Positions 18,888 through 31,000 of a stretch of 64,000 bases of DNA are shown here, in pieces. The stretch's first letter is position 1; each line of letters begins with the position of its first letter. The notes beneath the pieces are model-generated. The model did not search any database. It was not told the DNA's origin and worked only from the letters and a program-made list of their open reading frames with translations. The translations under genes and the position numbers were made by a program. The stretch comes from Branchinecta lynchi (lineage: Eukaryota > Arthropoda > Branchiopoda > Anostraca > Branchinectidae), in assembly GCA_023053575.1 (NCBI GenBank), contig JAKZAP010000017.1, positions 937,501-1,001,500 on the forward strand, written 5' to 3'.

Positions 18888-21749
18888 CTAATTCACTGAA
18901 GGAGAGAAATTGCAGAAGAGCAACTTCCCCCACGACAACCATATTGGCAGCGTCAGCCTCATGTGCGGCCCAGCCAGGACAGCCAGCAACGGATTCTGGG
19001 ACTCAAGAATACGCTTCTGCAGGGAAAGGGCAGAAAAGCGTCTAATTTCTGGGAAAGAGGGAAGGCCTTCACCAACAAACATTGATGACGCACTACAGTT
19101 CCACTTTAACCCATGCAACCAACGAAAAGAGTTATTGTATAGGACACGAAAACTGGTTTCGCGCCTAACCCTAATATTAGTTACAAGAGCCACACAGTAA
19201 AGCTGAGTGCAGTACATCCTGAAAAGAAAAGTCTTGACGGGCGAGTCGCAAGCCCCAAACTTCCTTATTAGCAGATTAGCTCGAGCGCATAGTGCCCGTG
19301 ATAGTGCTTTTACATGCAGCTCGTCGCTCAGCGTAGGGGTGAACGTAAACCCTAGGTATTTAAATTCATCCACAAACTGAAGAGTTTGCCCTGAAAGAAA
19401 AACTTTGGGAAGGTGATGCAGGCGAATGCCACGTGGGATAAAAGCCATGCATAGCGTTTTCTTCGTGTTGAATATTATATCGTGCTGTAAAGCAAAATCA
19501 TCGCAAATAGCCAACAGTTGGTTCAGTGCATGAACCGTAGGGGCCAGAAGCGCAACGTCGTCAGCATAACTAATATTGTTAAAACATACACCCTGGATGA
19601 AGCAACCTACACCTGCATTAACAAGGGCACTGTTAAGTTCATCCACATACAGGTTGTACAGAATAGGGGACAAAACTCCACCTTGTCTAACACCATTTAA
19701 AACGTGAAATGGGCTGCTGAAAACCCCATCCCATCTGACACAGAATTTCTGGTTTTGAAACCAGCATGCAAGGGTTAGAACTATTCTAGGGTCCACACCT
19801 TTTGCTAACATCTTGCTTAATAACTTTGCCTGGTTAACTCTATCAAACGCAGCTTTAGCGTCAATAAAGCACACAAACACAGGGGAAGAAAATAGCCAAA
19901 AATACTCTATCACCGCTTTTAGAATAAAGACACAAAAATCAGTAGAAGATTTGGGCTTGAACCCAAACTGGTATGATGACGAGCGTATCTTAGGTTCGAC
20001 AATATCATAAAGACATTTTTCGAAAACCTTAGAGATAACAGCTGCCATAGCAATAGGCCGATAGTTAGTAAGGCTACTTAGGTCACCAGTCACCGACTTT
20101 GGGATAGGTATCAGACAAACTTCCGTTAAAGGATCAGGCACAAATGCATGCAAAAGAAAACCATTAAACAAGACAGTTAAAAAACAAGTTAGTTGCGGGC
20201 CAGCATGCTTCAGATGGTTCGCAGTTAAACCATCGAGACCCCCACTCCTACTACCTGAAAGCCCAGCTACCACCTTAGAAACAACCTCATGTAAAATTAG
20301 CTGCTCAAGGTCAGCAAGAGCAATGGCATTTTGCGCATCTCGCACAACACACCCAAGTTCAGAAGGGACTGAGGAAAACGTCGATGCGAAGTGGTGACCC
20401 CATAAATCGGCTATGGCTGCTGGACCAGATACGCCACCAACATGCTCAGCCACCTTTGGGGCACTGGACTTACTACTTCTGGCTACCCTCTTCCAGAACT
20501 CCTTAAACTTACAGTTCGTGAGTGAAGCCGCAAGCGCTGAAGCCTTAAGCCGGTCTAAATTTTTCCGGCACCAACGAAGAGCACCACGAAACCTCTGATT
20601 TAGGCTTCTTCTCAGCAGGTCATATTCATCTCCTGGGAATTTGCCATTAGCCAGCCACTCCCTAAAAGCTTCCTTGGCTGCTGTAAAATGGACCTTCACA
20701 TGCCTGTTCCAACCAGGAAAAACTTCTTTTCTTCCAGGATTTGTTTTCTGTGCAACAAATGGAAGGCACACACAAGCATTAGTTATTAGTATTGCACATA
20801 CAGACAGGTACATATGTACGAGGCTACACCTGTGACCAGTATCCGAACAAAAACCACCACCAGTTTTACACACAACAGGCAGATTTTGTTGTAAAACCCT
20901 CAGACCATGTTCAACCCCACCTCTGTACGCAGCAAGTTGATCATTAGTAGCGTTATCCCAAGCCACCACCGGGGGAGAAAGAGTAGGGACAGTGGGGGCC
21001 CGTTCGCTCACGTCCCGGCTGAGCAGCGATGGGGCAAGCTCAAAAACAACTGGAAAGTGGTCAGAACCAAAAATATCATAACGAACTTGAACATTTCGTA
21101 AAAAATTTCGAAGAGACCGAGACACAATCACGTGATCAAGCCACGACGTAGAGCCCACATGGCTCATAAATGTGAACGATGTATCACTGAGGCAATCCAC
21201 GTCAGCTATCGCAAGATCATTATCACGAGCCACCTGGTCTAGCTCAACGTAAAAAAGGGATTTTTTACAGTAATCCGCATTAAAATCACCAACAAAACAC
21301 AAATGGGTCGGCACAATATCATCATCAATAAACGACACTAGTCTACCAAGGTACATATTAAATACTGGTAAATTTTCCGGATTGCAAACAGGCATGTAAA
21401 CATTCACCAGCAGAATCCGAGAAAGACCGCACTTCAGAGAAACTGGCTGCAGACGCTCATCGGCAGGAATAGGAAAAGAAAGCATACCTTTCAAGTTATG
21501 TCTGCAGAGGATCGCAAGTCCACCTTTTGGCCTACCTCTCACGAGCCCATCCCCGGCCTTCGTAGACGACACTCCAAAGGCCGAAAAATCAACATGGATT
21601 GTGTCCAGAAAGGGAAGATCGAAGTCGAACAGCATCGTTTCCTGCAGCAGTATTATATCCGCTTCTTCGCACAGAGCCCTCACCGCGGCGATGTTCCATT
21701 TCACCGAATGGCAGTTAAATGATGCAATCCTTATGCCTGACTCAAACAT
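18888..21749 (-). CDS. LINE B2 ORF2: endonuclease-reverse transcriptase
   Basis: I start at the ATG at 21749 (953 residues), which overlaps the ORF1 stop in AATGTTTGA; the frame is open 58 codons further upstream, but that part lies inside ORF1. The APE-type endonuclease carries Ala-Ser-Phe-Asn-Cys-His near residue 9, Leu-Leu-Gln-Glu-Thr, Val-Asn-Val-Tyr-Met-Pro, Gly-Asp-Phe-Asn-Ala-Asp at about 153, Ser-Trp-Leu-Asp-His and Gly-Ser-Asp-His-Phe-Pro at about 227. The RT has Asn-Tyr-Arg-Pro-Ile-Ala at about 560, [19 protein letters not shown] at about 686 and the catalytic Tyr-Ala-Asp-Asp at about 728-731. All key residues are present. It would nick the target and prime reverse transcription of its own RNA. 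The start-stop overlap suggests coupled translation. Clade not assigned with confidence. Confidence 0.9.
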   Translation of the reverse strand: MFESGIRIASFNCHSVKWNIAAVRALCEEADIILLQETMLFDFDLPFLDTIHVDFSAFGVSSTKAGDGLVRGRPKGGLAILCRHNLKGMLSFPIPADERLQPVSLKCGLSRILLVNVYMPVCNPENLPVFNMYLGRLVSFIDDDIVPTHLCFVGDFNADYCKKSLFYVELDQVARDNDLAIADVDCLSDTSFTFMSHVGSTSWLDHVIVSRSLRNFLRNVQVRYDIFGSDHFPVVFELAPSLLSRDVSERAPTVPTLSPPVVAWDNATNDQLAAYRGGVEHGLRVLQQNLPVVCKTGGGFCSDTGHRCSLVHMYLSVCAILITNACVCLPFVAQKTNPGRKEVFPGWNRHVKVHFTAAKEAFREWLANGKFPGDEYDLLRRSLNQRFRGALRWCRKNLDRLKASALAASLTNCKFKEFWKRVARSSKSSAPKVAEHVGGVSGPAAIADLWGHHFASTFSSVPSELGCVVRDAQNAIALADLEQLILHEVVSKVVAGLSGSRSGGLDGLTANHLKHAGPQLTCFLTVLFNGFLLHAFVPDPLTEVCLIPIPKSVTGDLSSLTNYRPIAMAAVISKVFEKCLYDIVEPKIRSSSYQFGFKPKSSTDFCVFILKAVIEYFWLFSSPVFVCFIDAKAAFDRVNQAKLLSKMLAKGVDPRIVLTLACWFQNQKFCVRWDGVFSSPFHVLNGVRQGGVLSPILYNLYVDELNSALVNAGVGCFIQGVCFNNISYADDVALLAPTVHALNQLLAICDDFALQHDIIFNTKKTLCMAFIPRGIRLHHLPKVFLSGQTLQFVDEFKYLGFTFTPTLSDELHVKALSRALCARANLLIRKFGACDSPVKTFLFRMYCTQLYCVALVTNIRVRRETSFRVLYNNSFRWLHGLKWNCSASSMFVGEGLPSFPEIRRFSALSLQKRILESQNPLLAVLAGPHMRLTLPIWLSWGKLLFCNFSPSVN

Positions 21750-22875
21750 TTTCGGATTGTACACTGTTACCTTCAGGGGAACGAGCGGGGCGAGGCTCAT
21801 AGAAGCGACGCACAAGGATGCCCGCAGGCCAGAATTTTGCATCCAAAACCTGCTCAGTAAACACTGCGGGCACAGTAACTTTGAAAGACGCACTGAAACT
21901 ACTAGCCGAGTTGATTCTCTCACACTCCACTTTTCTGTTATTCAGCTTACGAGACAAGATGCGCGCCACATCACTAGCAGCCGTTTCAGGCACAAATCGA
22001 GTGACAAATAACTTCAGCTCTTTTGTTTGCAAGACCGATTTAAGATCAGAACGGCCCGCAATACTGGAACCTATGGTAACCTTAGGCCCCTTTCCTTTTG
22101 GCCCTATCACACTGGGAGGCGCAACAGGATTCCTCGCTTTGGTAACTCGCTTCTTCCTCTGCCCACCATTTTTAACCACAGAGGCAAAAGATAGGCCGGT
22201 CTGCGGTTCTGGTACACTAGCCAACCTGGAAGACAAAGTTTCGGAACCACTACGCGCTCTAGAAGGGCTTGCGGGAACCATCGCACTAACTACAGCTGAT
22301 TCAGTGATACCACTAGGTGGCACTCCAGTCGGTACCTGGGAAGGCTCCGATGACGCGTTATCAGTGCAATGCATTCGTTGCTTAGCAGCGACAGAGTCCA
22401 GTGTATTTTTCAACTCAATGAGCTCACCCCTGAGGCTGGTAACATCACAGGGCGCGATCGTTTTAACTAGAGTTTTTAGTTCGTCTACTTCATTCTGCAG
22501 AGAATTGTATGAAGCGAGAATGCTTGCAAAATCGAAATGTGTCAGGGACATTGCAGGGAGACGAAGTAGATTCCGTGCAACAAACGCAGGGAAAACTTTA
22601 CGATCCACTTGTAATAAGATCGAAAATATTTCGCTAAGGATAGGAGCTTTAGAAGATTGTCCGGAACGAGTTTTCACAAAATCAGGAAAATCTTTCGTAA
22701 GGGTAGCAATGACTTCCGCCGGCGTGTAATTCACCAAGTTTGACTTGGCTCGATTAATCTCCTCCACTGTGTAGAAATCAGTACACAGTTTGATGAGAAG
22801 ATCCTTGGGTGTTCCAGCATCAAGCCGCGTAACAAAGAAGCAAAGCAACTCATCTATGACAAATTTAGTCGACAT
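21742..22875 (-). CDS. LINE B2 ORF1: RNA-binding protein
   Basis: 377 residues. The N-terminal half is predicted helical with a coiled-coil-like stretch (about residues 120-165, repeated Leu/Glu/Lys). A Ser/Pro-rich linker (about 175-235) and a basic segment (Gln-Arg-Lys-Lys-Arg near 240) follow. The C-terminal domain (about 285-360) begins Leu-Lys-Leu-Phe-Val-Thr-Arg-Phe and closes with Phe-Trp-Pro-Ala-Gly-Ile-Leu-Val-Arg-Arg-Phe-Tyr; this is the usual ending of RRM-like ORF1 proteins in Jockey-superfamily LINEs. Expected role is binding LINE RNA and chaperoning it into the RNP. There are no CCHC knuckles. A degenerate paralogue lies at 11580-12676. Confidence 0.8.
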   Translation of the reverse strand: MSTKFVIDELLCFFVTRLDAGTPKDLLIKLCTDFYTVEEINRAKSNLVNYTPAEVIATLTKDFPDFVKTRSGQSSKAPILSEIFSILLQVDRKVFPAFVARNLLRLPAMSLTHFDFASILASYNSLQNEVDELKTLVKTIAPCDVTSLRGELIELKNTLDSVAAKQRMHCTDNASSEPSQVPTGVPPSGITESAVVSAMVPASPSRARSGSETLSSRLASVPEPQTGLSFASVVKNGGQRKKRVTKARNPVAPPSVIGPKGKGPKVTIGSSIAGRSDLKSVLQTKELKLFVTRFVPETAASDVARILSRKLNNRKVECERINSASSFSASFKVTVPAVFTEQVLDAKFWPAGILVRRFYEPRPARSPEGNSVQSENV

Positions 22876-23199
22876 CCTTCAGCAGTAGCAAAAACAGCAA
22901 ACGAAGACTTACTCGCAAGGGGGGCTAGAAACCCCCCACAAACATCAGAACGCAAGATTGTAATGGCAGGCAAATCCTCGGAAATATCCAAATCCAGCTA
23001 ATTTGACAGCACGGTAAAGGATTATGTGGCTCTAGTTGTTCACTAGCCAAGCGCCTGATCGCTACTGTATCGCTACTATACGTATGAAACTGTCTTAACT
23101 AGCCTCGTTCTGGTTAATTCGCCTTATTCCAGCTCAGCGCTCCAAGTGGACCAGTTTCTGTTACGGTCGAAATTGGGAAGAAAAGACGCTGAAAACGTC

Positions 23200-23504
23200 G
23201 AGCGTGTTCCACACTTGTACCGATAGTAACTATTAGTTACTATTTCCGTTCCATCCTCACGAAAAGTTACTACGCTGACCGTTCCAACTTTCTCGGAATA
23301 GTAACTAATAGTTACTATTTGCTTACCATACTCCGGAGCGTGGTAAGCGTAGTAACTACGCATCTCTGTAACGTGATTGGTCGGATTCGCTCGTGGCATG
23401 ATATCCCGCTGGAAAATAGAAAGATCGTTCCAGCCTTGACGGCAAAAAGACAGAATTTGTGACGTCATACGTAGTAACTATGGTAAGTAGGATGGAACAC
23501 ACTC
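23200..23504 (-). mobile_element. 305-bp TIR element, copy 1
   Basis: Ends GAGCGTGTTCCA (23200) and TGGAACACACTC (23504) are inverted. The length equals that of copy 2 at 41784-42088, which is in the opposite orientation and about 90 percent identical by eye. The inside holds a short palindrome, agtaactattagttact. A frame of about 83 codons is open in both copies, but most base differences between them change the amino acid, so it is probably not a gene. Confidence 0.7.
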
Positions 23505-24139
23505 TTCCTTCCGTCGTGTCCATGTCCCTGTACTGATCTTATTTTTTCGTTTCGATGTACTGTTCTTCGTAGTGTCGTCTCTACGTAGAGACATCATTCC
23601 GACGTGGCTACTTGCTGGGTCACCAATCCCAAGAGCCGGACGAGTGCCAAACCCCCGCCAATCAGGAAAAACCGAGGCATCGAAAGAATAGCCAAGCTAC
23701 ATAACTCCCATTTATTCTAAATCCTTTCCGAGACAAAAGTTTAGTTGTATTTTTAAGCACTTAGTCTATACTGTACTCAAAGTCTATGGTTGGTAATATT
23801 TCAATTTAACTTTTTCGTTAAAAATATATACGGCCCAGTATAAATGTGGTTAAGGAGTGAGTATCCCCTCGGTTCGGCGAGAAACAAACCCTAGAATGAT
23901 GATACCGGTGATCTGCTACGTGTGACGAAATGAACCAGAATCAATGACGAACTGTCCCCTAATAGTTGGAACTCAAAAGATTCCGAACAGACCAAAATTT
24001 AGACACGAAACCGTGTACACAACCTAATTTGGCCCCTCTGAAAATTCTGGGCCTAGTAAGCTATTACTGACAGTTGTGGACAGGGCCTCTTTCGCAAGTC
24101 CCTAGTACCATCAAGGAACCTGTAAAGAAGGTGAAGACT

Positions 24140-24470
24140 TATGGTGAAACAATAGTTGCATTTTCTCAGATACAATGGTAATTGGATCTCCAATTAGTCC
24201 TTTTTCCAGTTACCGTGGTACCTGATACACGGCTTCTCTGTAAAAACGACTATAGCCGAGGTTGCACTTTTCGAAGTCACAGAAAAACTGATATCCAGTT
24301 ACATCACTAAGTGCGAAACATCGTTCCCACCAATTTGACAAAATTTGATGAAAGCGAGACGACTATTCAGATACCACGATAACTGGCCAGATTCCACGGT
24401 AACTGCAAAAACGCCTTCTGAATTGTGAAACGACTTTAGACCGTGGTATCTGCAAAAACGTAATTAATGA
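24140..24470. mobile_element. MITE with GTTGCGTTTTTGC-type terminus, copy 2
   Basis: Left end agttgcattttctcagatac, right end gtggtatctgcaaaaacgt, with internal ccgtggtacctgatacacgg and ccacggtaactgcaaaaacg pieces as in the copy at 52618-53080. More diverged than the other two copies. It lies in the 3' flank of SNRPD1. Confidence 0.5.
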
Positions 24471-24718
24471 CACAGGGAAAGTTAACCTTGTGTGACTTTG
24501 CAATCTTTCTACACTGGTTGGGGAGACGAACACACCCAGAGGATGAACAATCTAGCGCCGTGATTGGCTGCCATCTCCGATTAAAGTTTGCTGAAACACC
24601 ACAGACAAACCAACCCATAACCAGAAAGTTAAAACGAAATATTTATATAAGAAAAACTGTACAAAAGTAAGATAATCGACTCAATTTACTTAAAAAAGGT
24701 GAGACAACACAAGGTACT

Positions 24719-25002
24719 TTATCGCCTTCCTCTTCCACGGGGACCACCACGCGCTCTACCACGACCCCTTCCTCGGCCTCTACCTCCCCTGCCTCCAGCG
24801 CCTCCTCGGCCGCCCTCTCGCTTCACCCTCTTTGCTTTTGGCCCCTCATCAACAAGCAGCTGCTCGAGGGCTAGAGCATCCGGTAAGATGAAGTATCGAA
24901 TGTTATTACCTCGGATCGAGAGGGTTTCGTAGGAGACAGGTTCTCTGTTCTTGGCAGTGATCTTGACGGCTTTCAAATGGGTGTTCATGGCGACGTCAAC
25001 AC
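24719..25002 (-). CDS. SNRPD1: SNRPD1 exon 3 (Sm2 motif, RG tail, stop)
   Basis: Acceptor ttatttccag ends at 25003. The exon completes a Gly codon, then reads Val-Asp-Val-Ala-Met-Asn-Thr-His-Leu, the Sm2 block and an Arg/Gly-rich tail to TAA at 24719-24721. One exon carries what is two in many vertebrate genes. Confidence 0.95.
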
Positions 25003-28000
25003 CTGGAAATAAATTAATTTTAAGACGGAATGCCAGTATGAGAACATTTTGCGGTTAAAATTCGCAAACAGGAACTGTTAGGCAACACAATGAAACATTG
25101 CGATAGCTAAGCTTTCTTGAAGGATCCATAGGCCCGTTCATTCTTTATCTGAGCTCACGTCCTGAATTTCGGTCATAACAGGTGCTTTAAGGCGTACTTC
25201 TAGCGGGATGGGATGTCTATGGGAATTATAACATGAGGGGGGGGGGGGGATTGGGTCACTTCCTGGAGATTCCTTAATAGCACACGGAATACAGCCGGTA
25301 TTAAAATTTCCGTCCCCATTTGTTAAAAATGTTGCTTATAAGCACATTCCCCGTCCACTCACAAACATGCGAATATTCTGCTGCGAGTCACCGGAAAAGG
25401 CGAAAGTACGCCTTTAGAACGTAGGGATGTCTCAAGCCACTTTGCTACTAAAACACTTCAAATTCATAATTTAAAAAATTTCGGCCAGAAAACCGTGAAG
25501 AACTTCATGTGTTTGTACGGCATTTGTCCATGATATTCTGAAATTTCTCGAACTGTCGCGCTCTAACTCTGTTTATGAAATTGTAACTGCAGGTGAAAAA
25601 CTTGCGATGTCCAAGATTCTCCGAGAATCAATAGAATTCCAATTCTAACTACAGAACTGAAATGCGCTCATCTCCGACACGATTTACAGCCAAATTTGCC
25701 CATAAATTTTCCCTAGCCAATATAAATTCGAACCGTCATTTTTATGGCACTTGAGCTTACTCAAGTGCCATATAGCGATTGTTATTTCTGTCCGTCAGTC
25801 GGTCTGTCGGTCCCGGTTTTGCTAGTTCGGGCACTTCCAGATAAGCTAGGACGATGAAACTTGGCAGGCATATCAGGAACTGGACCAGATTAAATTAGAA
25901 ATTGTCGCTTCCTCGATCCGACCATCTGGAGGGGAGTGGAGGGAGGGGGAATCCGGAAAAAATAGGAAAAATGAAATATTTTTAGCTTACGAACGGGTGA
26001 TCGGATCTTGATGAAACTTGATATATGGAAGGACTTCGTGTCTCGGACCCTCCATTTTAAATCCAGACCGGATCCGGTGACACTGGGGGGAGTTGGAGGG
26101 GGAAACCGGAAATCTTGGAAAACACTTAGAGTGAAGGAATCCGGATGAAACTTGGTGGAAAGAACAAGCAGAAGTCCTAGATACGTGATGGATATAACCG
26201 GAACGGATCCGCTCACTTTGGGGGAGTTGGGGGGGGGGGGGGGGAAGTCCGAATTTTTAGTGATCCTACGAGTTTGGTGCTTCCTGATGTGCTGGGACGC
26301 TGAAAATTGGCAGGCACGTCAGGGACCCGACCAGATTAAATGGGAAATCGTCATTTCCCCGATCCGACCATCTGGGAGGGGGAGTGGAGGGAGGGGGAAG
26401 ACAAAATGTGTGGTATTTTTATCTTGCGAACGAGTCATCGGATCTTGATGAAATTTTATATTTAGGATGACCTCGTGTCTCAGACGTCCCACTATAAATC
26501 CGGACCGGATCCGATGACACTGGGGGGAGCTGGAGGAGGGAACCGGAAATCTTGAGAAACGCTTAGAGTGGAGGGATCGGGATGAAACTTGGTGGGAAGA
26601 ACAAGCACAAGTCCTAGATACGTCATTGATATAAGCGGACCAGATCCGGGCACTCTGGGGGAGTTGGGGGGGGGGTCCGGATTTCTAGCGATCCCGAGTT
26701 CGGCATACTTCCTTATGTGCTAGGGCGATGAAACTTGGCAGGTATGTCAGGGACCCGAACAGGTTCACTTGAGAACAGCCGTTTCTCCAATCCGACCATA
26801 GTGGGGGGAGTGGATGGATGGGGAGTCCGGAATCTAGTGGCGTGTATAACTTTTGCACGGGTGATCGGATCTTGATGAAATTTTATATTTAGGATGACCT
26901 CGTTGTTTCAGACGTCCCACTATAAATCCGGACCGGATCCGATGACACTGGGGGGAGTTGGAGGAGGGAACCGGAAATCTTGAGAAACGCTTAGAGTGGA
27001 GGGATCGGGATGAAACTTGGTGGAAGAACAAGCACAAGTCCTAGATACGTCATTGATATAAGCGGACCAGATCCGGGCACTCTGGGGGAGTTGGGGGGTT
27101 CCGGATTTCTAGCGATCCCGCGAGTTCGGCATACTTCCTGATGTGCTAGGGCGATGAAACTTGGCAGGTATGTCAGGGACCCGAACAGGTTCACTTGAGA
27201 ACAGCCGTTTCCCCGATCCGACCATAGTGGGGGGAGTGGATGGATGGGGAGTCCGGAATCTAGTGGCGTGTATAACTTTTGAACGGGTGATCGGATCTTG
27301 ATGAAATTTTATATTTAGGATGACCTCGTGTTTCAGACGTCCCACTATAAATCCGGACCGGATCCGATGACACTGGGGGGAGTTGGAGGAGGGAACCGGA
27401 AATCTTGAGAAACGCTTAGAGTGGAGGGATCGGGATGAAACTTGGTGGAAGAACAAGCACAAGTCCTAGATTCGTCATTGATATAAACGGACCAGATCCG
27501 GGCACTCTGGGGGAGTTGGGGGGGGGTCGGGTTATACCTGTGGGGATGGGGGGGGACCCGAAAACTCAAGAAACGCTTAAAGCACAGGGATTGGGACGAA
27601 ATTTAATGGAGAGAACAAGCATTAGGCCTAGATCCGAATTTGACGGAGCCAGATGGTTTCGGGGCTCTGTGGGGGGGGTATAGGGGGTTTCCTGGAATAC
27701 CGGTAGTCGGGGGTTAGAATAGTTCCAGAAGTACTAAGACAATGAAACTTTGCAGGCATATTAGCGACCCGACTTAATTGACTTATTTATTTAAACTAGA
27801 ATACGACCAACTAGGGTCAAACAAATGGGTGATAAGAATCGATGGCCTCGACATGTAAAAGATGCGTTCGAACAAATGCGACCACGGTTGGGGGAATTGG
27901 GGGGGGGGGGACTTTTGACATGCACAAAAACCAAACGAATGGCCCGAATGAGATGCTAGTTCGACAGTGCCGAGTTTATGCGGCCTAGATTTGTTCTTTG

Positions 28001-31000
28001 GCGTCCGGGCCGGATGCGGCCAAGGTAGGGGGGGGGGGGGGTACTGGAAACTTGCAGATAGGCTATGCTCCAATTTCAGTGAAACTTGATGGACAGGAAG
28101 AGGGAATTAGGAGATATGACGTTTATGTTTTCAAGTCCTGTTCGGCCACAGTGGCGGGAATTGGAGGGAGATTGCCGGAAACTTTGAGGCTCGCATAGGA
28201 GTCAAACGAGTGCATCAGTTTAAATGAAACATAGAACTTAGAGAGAGCATATACCCTAGATGACATATTTTGGGCAAGGATCCGGATCCGAAAACGTTGG
28301 TGGGGGGAGGGAGTACCAGAGTTTTCCAAAAATGCTCAGACTCGACCGAAACTTTAGCGGTGGTATAAAAGAAGATACTTTAGATGATCCATTTTTTAGT
28401 CCGAACCAGATTCGGCCACGGTAGGGGGAGATGGAGGGAGTACCGGAAATATTGTAGCACGTCTAGGGATCAAACTAGTGGATTTGTTAGGCTGAAACTT
28501 GGGAGTTTGAACAGTCATGTGCATTTGATAATCGAGACGATGCCGGAACTTCTTAGAAGTGAGTGAAACAAACTATCCTACTTCTATTTCCAAACCGCAT
28601 TTTTGGATGGCGGGTGTATTTTATCACGTTCTCATCTACTTTCTTGTACTGCCTACTCGTAACAAGTGCCATATGAGCTCGTAGCTCTTGTTTTTTATAC
28701 CAAGGTTCAAAATGTTTTGTTTGAAATATTCTTCTGCGTGTAGGACTGTCTCAAGTCACTCTGACACTCAAAGTACAATCGCGATATCCATATTTATTCT
28801 CCGAGAATCAATAGAATTCCAGTTCAAACTACAGAATTGAAATGCGCTCATCTCGGACACGAGTTACAGCGAAAATGTGCCCTAGCCACTGTCACTCTAA
28901 ACAGACAATTTTTGTTTTTTACACAAATTTTCGAGTGTTACCTTGCAATTATTGTTTTGAGTGTAGGACTGTCTCAAGCCACTCTGATACTCAAAGTGCG
29001 CTCGCGATATCCATATTTGTTCTCCGAGAATCAATAGAATTCCAGTTCAAACTACAGAATTGAAATGCGCTCATCTCGGAAACGATTATTTGCCCTAGCC
29101 ACTGTCGCTCGAAACAGCCAATTTTTGTTTTTTATACAAATTTTCGAGTGTTACCTTGCAATTATTGTTTTGAGTGTAGGACTGTCTCAAGCCACTCTGA
29201 TACTCAAAGTGCGCTCGCGATATCCATATTTATTCTCCGAGAATCAATAGAATTCCAGTTCAAACTACAGAACTGAAATGCGCTCATCTCGGACACGATT
29301 TACAGTGAAAATTTGCCCGTAAATTAGCCGTAGCCACGCTCTAAACAGCCAATTTTTTTTTAATACAAATTTTCGACTGTTACATTGCAATTACTGTTTT
29401 GGGTGTAGGACTGTCTCAAGCCACTCTGATACTCAAAGTGCACTTGCGATATCCATACTTATTCTCCGAGAATCAATAGAATTCCAGTTCAAACTACAGA
29501 ACTGAAATGCGCTCATCTCGGACACGATTTACAGTGAAAACTTGCCCGTAAATTAGCCGTAGCCACGCTCTAAACAGCCAATTTTTTTTTAATACAAATT
29601 TTCGACTGTTACCTTGCAATTACTGTTTTGGGTGTAGGACTGTCTCAAGCCACTCTGATACTCAAAGTGCACTTGCGATATCCATACTTATTCTCCGAGA
29701 ATCAATAGAATTCCAGTTCAAACTACAGAATTGAAATGCGCTCATCTCGGACACGATTTACAGTGAAAAGTTGCCCGTAAATTAGCCGTAACCACGCTCT
29801 AAACAGCCAATTTTTTTTTAATACAAATTTTCGACTGTTACATTGCAATTACTGTTTTGGGTGTAGGACTGTCTCAAGCCACTCTGATACTCAAAGTGCA
29901 CTTGCGATATCCATACTTATTCTCCGAGAATCAATAGAATTCCAGTTCAAACTACAGAATTGAAATGCGCTCATCTTGGACACGATTTACAGTGAAAAGT
30001 TGCCCGTAAATTAGCCGTAACCACGCTCTAAACAGCCAATTTTTTTTTAATAAAAATTTTCGACTGTTACCTTGCAATTACTGTTTTGGGTGTAGGACTG
30101 TCTCAAGCCACTCTGATACTCAAAGTGCACTTGCGATATCCATACTTATTCTCCGAGAATCAATAGAATTCCAGTTCAAACTACAGAATTGAAATGCGCT
30201 CATCTCGGACACGATTTACAGTGAAAAGTTGCCCGTAAATTAGCCGTAGCCACGCTCTAAACAGCCAATTTTTTTTTTTATACAAACTATCGACTGTTAC
30301 CTTGCAATTACTGTTTTGGGTGTAGGACTGTCTCAAGCCACTCTGATACTCAAAGTGCACTTGCGATATCCATACTTATTCTCCGAGAATCAATAGAATT
30401 CCAGTTCAAACTACAGAATTGAAATGCGCTCATCTCAGACACGATTTACAGTGAAAATTTGCACTAGCCACTGTCGCTCTAAACAGCCAATTTTTGTTTT
30501 TTATACAAATTTTCGAGTGTTACCTTGCAATTATTGTTTTGAGTGTAGGACTGTCTCAAGCCACTCTGATACTCAAAGTGCACTTGCGATATCCATACTT
30601 ATTCTCCGAGAATCAATAGAATTCCAGTTCAAACTACAGAATTGAAATGCGCTCATCTCAGACACGATTTACAGTGAAAATTTGCACTAGCCACTGTCGC
30701 TCTAAACAGCCAATTTTTGTTTTTTACACAAATTTTCGAGTGTTACCTTGCAATTATTGTTTTGAGTGTAGGAATGTCTCAAGCCACTCTGATACTCAAA
30801 GTGCACTTGCGATATCCATACTTATTCTCCGAGAATCAATAGAATTCCAGTTCAAACTACAAAATTGAAATGCGCTCATCTCGGACGAAGTTACAGCGAA
30901 AATTTTACCATAAATTAGCCCCAGCCAATATAAGCTCTCAACAGCCAACTTTTGTTTTCAAATACAAATTTTCGAATGTTACGTTGCAATTATTCTTTTG

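Larger units (their letters stand above)
18790..22950 (-). mobile_element. LINE B2, full-length with both ORFs open
   Basis: Minus-strand non-LTR retrotransposon. The 3' end (left) is a TAAATAAATAAATAAA tail at about 18797-18815. ORF2 (18888-21749) and ORF1 (21742-22875) overlap by 8 nt, and the 5' leader carries a CCCCCC/GGGGGG hairpin with gaagacttactcgc, also found in B1. Because neither ORF is broken, this is the best candidate in the window for a source or recently active element. No target duplication was identified, and the 5' limit (about 22945-23000) is approximate. No RNase H domain is present. Confidence 0.85.
22951..24718. other. Interval between LINE B2 and SNRPD1, MITEs only
   Basis: Contains the two TIR elements listed separately (23200-23504 and about 24150-24470). 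A short inverted repeat, gtctctacgtagagac, sits near 23577-23592. On the minus strand this is also the 3' flank of SNRPD1. A TATAAA-type polyadenylation variant occurs near 24645, about 75 bp past the stop; no AATAAA is visible close by. No other gene is supported. Confidence 0.4.

Noticed and set aside
21818..22729. 303-residue plus-strand frame opposite LINE B2 ORF1
   Set aside because: Antisense shadow of ORF1; composition has no domain and it is not kept in LINE B1.
26152..28566. Pro/Gly/Arg-rich frames on both strands of the Helentron-like array
   Set aside because: They repeat with the tandem unit and shift frame between units; they reflect G-runs and GGATCC motifs, not protein.
28837..30868. 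Repeated 60-73-residue frames
   Set aside because: These are the satellite monomer read over and over; monomers of other lengths break the frame.
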